Below, one piece after another: positions 33,749-41,460 of a stretch of 64,000 bases of DNA. This stretch comes from Flavobacteriales bacterium (GTDB taxonomy: Bacteria; Bacteroidota; Bacteroidia; Flavobacteriales_F; PHOS-HE28): contig JADKGB010000001.1 in the NCBI GenBank assembly GCA_016717225.1, positions 186,001 through 250,000 on the forward strand, written 5' to 3'. Within the stretch, counting starts at the first letter, position 1. The number at the start of each line of letters is the position of its first letter. The notes under the pieces are model-generated. The model did no database searches and had not been told where the DNA came from. It was given only the letters and a program-made list of their open reading frames with translations. The position numbers were made by a program, and so were the translations under genes.

Positions 33749-34513
33749 ATGGCGATCCTCATCTTCTTCGTAGTCCACTGGTACCTCTCGCTCTTCGTAC
33801 AGACCTTCTACCTGCACCGATACAGCGCGCACCGCATGTTTACCATGAGTCCGTTCTGGGAGAAGTTCTTCCACGTGTTCACATGGATCTGTCAAGGCAG
33901 CAGCTACCTCAATCCAGCGGTGTACGGCATGATGCACCGCGCGCACCATGTCTACGCCGACACCGAGAAGGATCCGCACTCACCGAAGTACGATGAGAAC
34001 CCTTTCAAGATGATGTGGAAAACTGCCGGTCATTACAACGGGCTCCTGTACGGGACCGAAAAACCAGAGGAGCGTTTCACCCGCGAACTTCCGCATTGGA
34101 AGGCGATGGAGCGGATCGGTGAAAGTTGGATCTCGCGGCTGTCGTGGGGCGTTCTGTACGGCCTGTTCTACTTGCAATTCGCAACGGCTTGGTGGCAATG
34201 GCTCTTTCTGCCGCTCCAGTTCGTTATGGGTCCTTTGCACGGCATGATCATCAATTGGTACGCCCACCGATATGGCTACGTGAGCTATCCTACCGACAAC
34301 ACCAGCAAGAACATGATGCCGTGGGATGTGATCATGATGGGCGAGGGCCTGCACAACAACCACCACACCCATGCGGCCAGTGCCAATTTCGGACAGAAGT
34401 GGTGGGAGTTCGATCCGAGCTGGCCTGTGATCTGGGTGTTGAACGTGACCGGGGTGATCAAGCTGGCAAAGCCTGATCACCCCGTGGTTCGTTACTGTTC
34501 CGCTACTCCTTGA
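33749..34513 (+). CDS. Fatty acid (acyl) desaturase
   Basis: The 254-residue membrane protein has the three histidine boxes of the di-iron desaturase family: HRYSAH at about residues 23-28, HRAHH at about 66-70, and HNNHH at about 202-206. Hydrophobic stretches before and between them make the usual four helices. It introduces a double bond into acyl chains of membrane lipids. Its 3' end overlaps the convergent LamG-type gene by about 11 bp. The nearby -7 box suggests leaderless expression. Confidence 0.9.
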   Translation: MAILIFFVVHWYLSLFVQTFYLHRYSAHRMFTMSPFWEKFFHVFTWICQGSSYLNPAVYGMMHRAHHVYADTEKDPHSPKYDENPFKMMWKTAGHYNGLLYGTEKPEERFTRELPHWKAMERIGESWISRLSWGVLYGLFYLQFATAWWQWLFLPLQFVMGPLHGMIINWYAHRYGYVSYPTDNTSKNMMPWDVIMMGEGLHNNHHTHAASANFGQKWWEFDPSWPVIWVLNVTGVIKLAKPDHPVVRYCSATP

Positions 34514-35429
34514 TCAAGCGCAACGTCTTTCCGGTTGCGACTGGTCCAAGGCGGATCTGATACAAGCCTGCGGCTTCTTCGCTAAGGTCGAAGGTGCTGC
34601 TCGATCCTGTTGCGTTGCCTGGCGATCGCTCTTCCGGTTGCGTCAATGAGGATCAACTCCGTCCCGTTCTGACCTCTTCACCAAAGAGAACAGTGAAGGT
34701 GCCATTGGTCGGATTCGGACCGACCGTTGCATCTTTGAACGCCTCATCAGCGATCGATGCGGCAACGGAGCAGTCGGGTTGTTCCTCGTACAAGTATCCG
34801 ATATCAAATTGGCTTAGCGCTTGGTTGTACACACGCACGTCGTCGAAGTCAGTATACCAAGCTCCCATTACGGAAAGCTGTGCCGCCCCTGCATACGCGA
34901 GATTGGTGCCAGTGATATCCGACTGTAAAAGGTTGGCATCGAAGTAGAGATACCAGTTACCCGCATCATATACACCTGTGATCAAGTGCCATTGCCCATC
35001 AAAGGCGATCTGGGAAGAATCAGCGGTGATCTGCGCGCCTAACTGACCGAAACTGGGTCTGCCACCGTCCCATGTTTCCAGCATAATGGATAGTGAGGGG
35101 CCGGTGGGTTGAAGCAACACGCGACCAAATGAATTGGCTTGGCTTTGTCGGGTCCAATAGCTGATGGTAAGCCCACCGGTGGGTAGCACTTCAAGTAAAG
35201 GTGAAGTTGTGGTATTAAAGCCGCCTTCGATCATGCGGTATGCGCAGCCTTCATTACCAGAGCGGTTATCTGTGGGTTGTGCATCGGCCACGTTCGCAAT
35301 GCCGTTCAGTCCATTCCCCGACGCATCGGTGAAATTGGAGTTCATTGGCCAGAAGCCGACAAGCCCATCGTTCAATTGTGCATTCGCATACCCGGCGGCC
35401 AGCAGAAAAAGGAATGTTAGTTGTCTCAT
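34503..35429 (-). pseudogene. LamG-type T9SS secreted protein with two compensating frameshifts
   Basis: The protein starts with a signal peptide (MRQLTFLFLLAAGYANAQ) followed by a concanavalin/LamG-like domain (LVGFWPMNSNFTDASGNGLNG to WYTDFDDVRVYNQALS, residues 20-210), which binds carbohydrate or protein in known cases. The T9SS tail begins VGPNPTNGTFTVLFGEEV. Near 34663-34665 one base is missing, sending the frame into TGA at 34653. The sense continues in another frame (TELILIDATGRAIA), and an extra base at 34620 restores the first frame (GNATGSSSTFDLSEEAAGLYQIRL) to a stop at 34503. It is therefore a complete T9SS protein on paper but truncated as sequenced. Confidence 0.72.
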
Positions 35430-35534
35430 GGGTTTACGTGTTTGTGTGGAAGAGACGTGAGGCATTTCGCAACAAGTTGTATAGGCAACCATGTAGTTCC
35501 GCCAACCGTCAACGCGCGATTACATTGCGCGGGC

Positions 35535-37154
35535 ATGGAGAATTTCACGCTCGTTTCGAACCTTGTCGACATTCCTGCTCGCCGCGTTTTCCCTGCGGAA
35601 GTCGCGGTCGTTGATGGCCGTATCACTGTGATCACGGAGATAGCTGGTCCAGTGGATGGCTACCTGATGCCCGGTTTTGTGGATGCCCACGTGCACGTTG
35701 AGAGCAGCATGCTCATTCCTTCCGAGTTCGCGCGGCTGGCCGTAACGCATGGCACCGTGGGTACAGTTAGTGATCCGCATGAGATCGCCAATGTCTTGGG
35801 TGTTGAAGGCGTGGAGTTCATGATCGAGAACGGCAAGCAGGTGCCTTTCCATTTCTTTTTCGGGGCGCCCTCATGTGTTCCGGCAACGGCCTTCGAAACC
35901 GCAGGGGCATTCATTGACGCCGCGGCGACAGGTCGTTTATTGGCCAACCCCGATATCGGCTACTTGGCCGAGATGATGAATTTTCCAGGTGTGCTGAACG
36001 GAGATGGGGAAGTGTTGGCCAAGATCGCACACGCTCATCGGCTCGGGAAGCCTGTGGATGGCCACGCTCCGGGTTTGCACGGTGAGTTGGCAAAACGATA
36101 TATCGAAGCCGGGATCAGCACCGACCACGAATGTTTTACGCGGGAAGAGGCCTTGGACAAGTTGGCCTGTGGTATGAAGATCCTGATCCGCGAGGGTAGT
36201 GCTGCCAAGAATTTCGATGCGCTCATCGGCCTTATGCACGATCACGCGGAGCACCTCATGTTCTGTAGCGACGACAAGCATCCGGATAGCTTGGTAGTGG
36301 GCCATATCAATGACTTGTGCGCTCGGGCAGTGGCACTTGGCCATAACGTCTTTGATGTACTTCGGGCGGCCTGCCTGAATCCGGTAGTGCACTACAACAT
36401 GCCGGTCGGCCAATTGCGTTTGGGAGATGCAGCGGACTTTGTTCTCGTTGAAGACCTGGAGAATTTCAGGGTAAAGCGGACCTGGATCCGTGGAATGGTG
36501 GTGGCCGAATATGGGCGCAGCCTCATCGAGCGAGTGCCTTCCTCCAGACCCAACCAGTTCAACTGTTCGCCCAAGCAGAATAAAGACTTTCGCGTTCCTG
36601 CGCAAACGGAAGACCTGCTGGTGATCGAAGCCTTGGATGGTCAGTTGATCACGCCCAAGAAATGGATCCCAGCAACTGTTTTCAAGGGTGAATGCGTTGC
36701 TGATCCCACCAAGGACCTATTGAAGATCGCCGTCGTTAACCGCTATTACGATGCCCCTCCTGCAGTGGGTTGGATCACCAATTTCGGGTTGAAGAAGGGA
36801 GCGATCGCGGGTAGTGTGGCGCACGACAGCCACAACATTGTCGCGGTAGGCACCAATGACGACGACCTCTGCAAGGCGATCAACCTCGTGATCAGGGAAC
36901 GGGGCGGGATCACACTCGCGAATGGTGTACTTGAGCGCGTTTTGCCATTGCCTATCGCAGGGATCATGACCGATGCCGATGCGTACCTGGTTTCGGATGC
37001 TTATGCCGAAATGGACCGCGAGGCGAAGGAGCTGGGCAGCACCTTGGGAGCGCCATACATGACCCTGAGCTTCATGGCCTTGCTCGTAATACCACATGTA
37101 AAAATGAGCGATAAGGGCTTGTTCGACGGGGATTCGTTCACCCTCTATTCTTGA
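35535..37154 (+). CDS. ade: Adenine deaminase
   Basis: The 539-residue amidohydrolase converts adenine to hypoxanthine and ammonia. Metal-binding residues are visible in MPGFVDAHVHVESSML (His-x-His), in GHAPGLHG and in the STDHECFTREEAL segment. The C-terminal adenine-deaminase domain contains VAHDSHNIVAVGTNDDD and ANGVLERVLPLPIAGIMT. The ATG at 35535 is chosen over the earlier in-frame start at 35421, which lies in the promoter region of the divergent LamG gene. It belongs to purine salvage; a small lipoprotein gene follows 66 bp downstream. Confidence 0.93.
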   Translation: MENFTLVSNLVDIPARRVFPAEVAVVDGRITVITEIAGPVDGYLMPGFVDAHVHVESSMLIPSEFARLAVTHGTVGTVSDPHEIANVLGVEGVEFMIENGKQVPFHFFFGAPSCVPATAFETAGAFIDAAATGRLLANPDIGYLAEMMNFPGVLNGDGEVLAKIAHAHRLGKPVDGHAPGLHGELAKRYIEAGISTDHECFTREEALDKLACGMKILIREGSAAKNFDALIGLMHDHAEHLMFCSDDKHPDSLVVGHINDLCARAVALGHNVFDVLRAACLNPVVHYNMPVGQLRLGDAADFVLVEDLENFRVKRTWIRGMVVAEYGRSLIERVPSSRPNQFNCSPKQNKDFRVPAQTEDLLVIEALDGQLITPKKWIPATVFKGECVADPTKDLLKIAVVNRYYDAPPAVGWITNFGLKKGAIAGSVAHDSHNIVAVGTNDDDLCKAINLVIRERGGITLANGVLERVLPLPIAGIMTDADAYLVSDAYAEMDREAKELGSTLGAPYMTLSFMALLVIPHVKMSDKGLFDGDSFTLYS

Positions 37155-37220
37155 TCGTCGAGACAAGGCTTGGATATTGACCTTTGGTTCGTCCGGCGGA
37201 CTTTTCGATCTACAAACACC

Positions 37221-37850
37221 ATGCGCCATTCGTTCATTCTGCTCGTCGTGATCATGGCCTCTGGCTGTGGCGGTACCCATAGGTTCGCCAGTGAGGCCAA
37301 ACTACAGAAGCGACATTTCCGGCTGGAAGGTCATGTCGAAGATAGTTCAACTGCGGCGAGTGCAACACGTGGTAGACTGGCGTGGGTGCGACCTGCCTCG
37401 CCGATCCAGATCCAACTGAACCACCAAACTGCTCGTGCTCCTGAACTGGTGAAGGCCCAGCTTGTCAAAAAGGTTGATACTGGGCGAATAGCGTTTCTGG
37501 CCCACGGGCAAGTTGCCGCACGAGGTTTGAATGGATCCGAGCAAGTGACCAGTGAGCCGGAAATACTGGAATCTCAGCGCGATCAGGAAGCACCACCGGA
37601 GCGCGCGGAATGGAACTGGCTGGCAGTAGCGTCGCCGATCATTCTGGTCATTGCCTTGGTAGCTGCCATTCCTGCCCAGAGTACGGAACTGCTATTGATC
37701 GGCTGTCTGGCAGCCTTGGCTGCGGCGATCATCGGTGCTCGTCAGTGCCGAGAAAAGGGGCAGAAAGGACAGGGCTTCGCTATGGCGGTTATGGGCCTCG
37801 CCGCCGCAGGGGCGCTCATCGCGTTGATCGCTTTGTTGACCCGATTGTGA
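37221..37850 (+). CDS. Small lipoprotein with C-terminal membrane segments
   Basis: The 209-residue product has a lipobox signal peptide (MRHSFILLVVIMASGCGG), a polar 120-residue middle region and then three hydrophobic segments at the end (LAVASPIILVIALVAAI, LLIGCLAALAAAIIGA, MAVMGLAAAGALIALIALL). Members with this layout occur in several copies in Flavobacteriales genomes as I recall, but none has a known role. The Gly/Ala-rich helices could pack closely in the membrane. It lies 66 bp behind ade. Confidence 0.7.
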   Translation: MRHSFILLVVIMASGCGGTHRFASEAKLQKRHFRLEGHVEDSSTAASATRGRLAWVRPASPIQIQLNHQTARAPELVKAQLVKKVDTGRIAFLAHGQVAARGLNGSEQVTSEPEILESQRDQEAPPERAEWNWLAVASPIILVIALVAAIPAQSTELLLIGCLAALAAAIIGARQCREKGQKGQGFAMAVMGLAAAGALIALIALLTRL

Positions 37851-38068
37851 TCCTGAAAGGGGCACTGCCTCTGCTGCTTCCAAAGGTCGGGGGGCTGGTC
37901 GTTCCGACGATATCCATGTAACGGGTTGGCACTATGGTGCAGTATTTATGGGTGTGTACTTTCGGGTAGGACAGGAATTGGTTACATTGATTCAGACAAT
38001 CATCTGTTCACATTCAGTGTACTAGTCACAGGTTCAGGGAGTTCCAAAGACATCACATTTGGACACTG
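37851..38068. other. Intergenic region upstream of the Fic gene
   Basis: The 218 bp are AT-richer than the flanks. The only recognisable element is the TACTTTCG box at 37957-37964; no ORF or strong hairpin is seen. Confidence 0.5.
37957..37964 (+). promoter_or_regulatory. -7 promoter element TACTTTCG, candidate for the Fic gene
   Basis: TACTTTCG lies 104 bp before the Fic start in a gene-free stretch. Confidence 0.4.
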
Positions 38069-39226
38069 ATGCGGACATTCGAGCAGACCCATCCATGGAT
38101 CTCCTTTCGTTGGGAGCCCCGGCGTATGCCATACCCCGTATGGCTCTTGTTGGGAGAGGCGAGCGCATTGTCAAGAGCGATCGGGCAGGCGGCATTGCCT
38201 GTACAAGAGGCAGTTGAAATGGACGGTAGAAGTCTGGTTCAAAGCCTTGATGCGTTGGCTGGTTTGGAGGGTAATACGCTCAGTGAGACGCAGGTTGAAA
38301 GGTGCCTTGCTGGAGAACTTCGACTGCCTGCTTCACAGGCTTATTTGGGACAAGAGATCCTGAATCTGCAAAAGGCGATCCGATGGACGGAGGACCGGCT
38401 TCGGGCTGGCGATCGGCAGTTCACTCCATGGAGTCTCCAATTGTTGAACGCACAAGTATTGAAAGGGCTTCCGTGGGATGAAGAGGTGGCTCCAGGCGAC
38501 TATAGAACGATCAGGCAATTGCACAGCCAAGGTGGGGCACCAGCTGATGATATTGGTGTCTTGATGGAGCACCTCTGCGACTGGCTGAGCACCGATCGAT
38601 TCGCCCCGCAGCACTTGGAAGAACGCATGTCCTTTGGCCTGGTCAGGAGCTTTTTGGCACAACTGTACTTGCTCTGGATCCGCCCGTTCGCCGATGGGAA
38701 TCTTCGCACCGCTTGGTTGGCCACACATCAACTATTGCTCGAAGCAGGTTTGTCTCCTGTTGCGGTGAATCGCCTGGTATCACACACGGGTCGTGCTCGC
38801 TCGGCGTGGCTCCGGGAATGCAACTCGGCCGGCAGTGGAAATGGTGATCCGATACCTTTCATCGCCTATATGTCCCGCTGTTTGGTAGAAGCGTTGCAGG
38901 AACTGGTAACAGAAATTGAGGAGCATCAGCATAAAGTACTGATGAGTAGGCAGTTGGGTCAGTTGTTCAGTGAGGACTCTACCCGGAATGGAGCCCGCCG
39001 ACGCAGCCTTGTGATGGCGCTTACCGAACAAAGCAAACCTGTTCCCGCACGAGGAATTCCCCATCTATCCACCGCGCTCGCAAAGCTGTACGCACGACTG
39101 GACCGCAAGACCTTGCTTCGCGACATTCAGTATTTGCAAGACAAAAGATTGGTGGAAAAGAGTACCGAAGGCATTCGCGTAGTGAATTCCCAGCTCCGGC
39201 CATTCCGGCCTTTGGTGCCTGCGTAG
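38069..39226 (+). CDS. Fic-family protein with a degenerate active site
   Basis: The 385-residue protein follows the layout of stand-alone Fic proteins of the HPWxxF type: FEQTHPWISFRWE at the start, the inhibitory-helix segment LAGLEGNTLSE (residues 63-72), the Fic core (about 120-260) and a winged-helix-like C-terminal region ending DIQYLQDKRLVEKSTEGIRV. The catalytic motif HPFxDGNGRTxR reads RPFADGNLRTAW (residues 205-216). The catalytic His is Arg, the phosphate-loop Gly is Leu, and the second Arg is Trp. The Ser/Thr of the inhibitory motif is also lost (Leu63). AMP transfer is unlikely; a binding or regulatory role is possible. The reading frame is intact. Confidence 0.82.
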   Translation: MRTFEQTHPWISFRWEPRRMPYPVWLLLGEASALSRAIGQAALPVQEAVEMDGRSLVQSLDALAGLEGNTLSETQVERCLAGELRLPASQAYLGQEILNLQKAIRWTEDRLRAGDRQFTPWSLQLLNAQVLKGLPWDEEVAPGDYRTIRQLHSQGGAPADDIGVLMEHLCDWLSTDRFAPQHLEERMSFGLVRSFLAQLYLLWIRPFADGNLRTAWLATHQLLLEAGLSPVAVNRLVSHTGRARSAWLRECNSAGSGNGDPIPFIAYMSRCLVEALQELVTEIEEHQHKVLMSRQLGQLFSEDSTRNGARRRSLVMALTEQSKPVPARGIPHLSTALAKLYARLDRKTLLRDIQYLQDKRLVEKSTEGIRVVNSQLRPFRPLVPA

Positions 39227-39283
39227 TATTCTTGTGACCACAATGGCCTATGCGACAACGCATTGGCATCCAATTGCACGCTG

Positions 39284-40231
39284 ATGAGCATCGCCGCCAC
39301 AATACTGTTAGCCACTCGCATAGCCTTTCCGATCGAACTGGGTACCGAAGGCGACACCACCGCACTGGATACAGCGGGCTTGAATATCGATGCTATGGTG
39401 GAGGAGTTCCAGGATTCCGCTGCCATGGTGTTCACCTACCACCACGGCACTGTGCAATTGGAAGGCGGGGTGGCTTCTTTGGCGCTTCCGGAAGGATTCA
39501 AATTCCTCGATAAAGAGCAAAGCGCGCGTGTTATCGTGGATCTCTGGGGCAATCCGGATGCGGACGGAATTTTGGGGATCATCTTCCCGGAAAAAGATGA
39601 TGTGTTCTCCGACAGCACATACGCGTATGTCGTGCAATATGACGAGATCGGGTATGTGAAGGATGACGATGCCGACGACATCGATTACGATGAGCTCATC
39701 GGCCAGCTGCGCGAAGGTGAAGAGGAGAACAACAAGCTACGGGCAACGAACGGGTACGAGCCGATGTACTTGATCGGTTGGGCGGCCAAACCGTTCTATG
39801 ACAAGGAACGAAAGGTTCTGCATTGGGCCAAGGAGATCAAATTCGGTGATAGTGCAGAAGTGAACACCTTGAATTACAACGTGCGTGTGCTTGGGCGCAA
39901 GGGTGTTCTGGTATTGAACGCTGTAGCTGGTATGGGAGAGTTGGAACTGGTGAAGCAGCACGTTCCCGAGGTGCTGAACGTCGTGCAGTTCAATGAGGGC
40001 TTCAAATACGAGCAGTTCGATAGCAAGGTCGATGATGTAGCTGCTTGGACCATTGGTGGACTGGTGGCGGGAAAGGTGCTGGCCAAGGTTGGCATCTTCG
40101 CCGTTGTGGGCAAGCTGCTCCTGAAGTTCTGGTATGTGATCGTCCTGGCTTTCGGCGGTCTGATCAAACTGATCACCGGCCGCAAGAAGAAGGACAACGA
40201 TCTTCCTCCGCCCGCGACCTATACACCCTGA
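39284..40231 (+). CDS. DUF2167 membrane protein
   Basis: This is a 315-residue protein with a weak N-terminal signal (MSIAATILLATRIAFPIE) and the DUF2167 domain over most of its length, with VASLALPEGFKFLDKEQSARVI and the WAKEIKFGDSAEVNTLNYNVRVLGRKG block. A C-terminal helical region (AAWTIGGLVAGKVLAKVGIF and LLKFWYVIVLAFGGLIKLI) makes two membrane segments, followed by a basic GRKKKDND tail. The family has no known function. The TTG at 39263 is another possible start. The end overlaps the convergent gluQ by 13 bp. Confidence 0.83.
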   Translation: MSIAATILLATRIAFPIELGTEGDTTALDTAGLNIDAMVEEFQDSAAMVFTYHHGTVQLEGGVASLALPEGFKFLDKEQSARVIVDLWGNPDADGILGIIFPEKDDVFSDSTYAYVVQYDEIGYVKDDDADDIDYDELIGQLREGEEENNKLRATNGYEPMYLIGWAAKPFYDKERKVLHWAKEIKFGDSAEVNTLNYNVRVLGRKGVLVLNAVAGMGELELVKQHVPEVLNVVQFNEGFKYEQFDSKVDDVAAWTIGGLVAGKVLAKVGIFAVVGKLLLKFWYVIVLAFGGLIKLITGRKKKDNDLPPPATYTP

Positions 40232-41052
40232 ATTATCGATCGAGCGATTACGCGGTTGGCCAAAGCCCGAAGTTTCTCTGGTCTTTTTCCATCGAGGCGA
40301 AGTGCTCGCAAAGACGAAGAGCCATCGGACTTGGACAACTTTGTTCCCAGTGCATCCGTGATCAACGGATGGTGCAGGAAGCGGGCATTCTGGAACACCT
40401 CCAAGCCGAGCAGATCGGCGATGTACATCTGGCAGGCGCTTGAAGGGCGCAGATCATCGCCACGCACGATCAGGTCCATTCGAAAGTCCACATCATCCGC
40501 GAGTGAGGCCAACTGGTAGGCTGGTGACCCGCTCCGCTGCCTGATCACGGGGTCATGCATAACCGCATGGAGATCGATGCGATGTTGGCCGTGTGGCCAT
40601 GTTTTGAGGTTCACACTGCATGAAGAAGGGATCTTCAACCTCCATGTGGTCTCGGGCTCATCAAAGTGTACGCTCAACGATCTGCAATCGCACGCTGCCA
40701 GCTGTTTCCGTGAGCAATTGCAAGCGAAGAGATGACCTGCATCACGAAGAGCCATTGCAAGTTCAAGGGGGTGTTGTGTCCGCTTGGTTTGCGACCAGTT
40801 CTGGTTGAGATCTTCTTGGTTCTTGGGACCCTCATCCCACTCCAGACCAAGCCAGGCAAGCGAATCGAAGATATCCGCGATGAATTCCGGTCTCACACGG
40901 GTCACATCCAGATCATCGATCCGAAGCATCACCGAACCGCCTTGCGTCGCGATCAGCGAATCCGTGATCAGAAAGTTCACAGCGTTCCCCGCATGCAAAT
41001 ACCCGCTCGGGGTGGGGGCAAAGCGCGAACGAAGAGCCAAGGGATCAGCCAT
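40219..41052 (-). CDS. Glutamyl-queuosine tRNA(Asp) synthetase-like / glutamate tRNA ligase family
   Basis: The 277-residue product is much shorter than full GltX and lacks the anticodon-binding domain, as in GluQ-RS, which attaches glutamate to queuosine in tRNA-Asp. The HIGH-type motif reads PTPSGYLHAGN, and the KMSKS-type motif reads TKLSKSDG. A cysteine cluster (FACNCSRKQLAACDC) matches the zinc site of the family. The ATG at 41052 was chosen over the longer frame. A truncated GltX paralogue is the alternative, but length and zinc site favour GluQ-RS. Confidence 0.82.
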   Translation of the reverse strand: MADPLALRSRFAPTPSGYLHAGNAVNFLITDSLIATQGGSVMLRIDDLDVTRVRPEFIADIFDSLAWLGLEWDEGPKNQEDLNQNWSQTKRTQHPLELAMALRDAGHLFACNCSRKQLAACDCRSLSVHFDEPETTWRLKIPSSCSVNLKTWPHGQHRIDLHAVMHDPVIRQRSGSPAYQLASLADDVDFRMDLIVRGDDLRPSSACQMYIADLLGLEVFQNARFLHHPLITDALGTKLSKSDGSSSLRALRLDGKRPEKLRALANRVIARSIIQGV

Positions 41053-41112
41053 GGATCCCAAACGCGATGATCCACTCACTCCTATTTCTCATGACGTCTT
41101 TCCTATGAAAGG

Positions 41113-41201
<89 letters not shown>

Positions 41202-41295
41202 CTCCGCTCGCCTTAGCTGTTGAGCAGGCGAACGTCAGCGATCAAGACTGTCCGAAAATAACGATGCCTCCACCAAACGGCGAAGGCATCATCCG

Positions 41296-41368
<73 letters not shown>

Positions 41369-41460
41369 AATACACAGCCATTGCGACGTCCAATGGCGTT
41401 TTAGAGGCGGCAAATATAGGATCGCGACGTTCAGTTCCAAGAAGGAAAACAGAAACCCGC

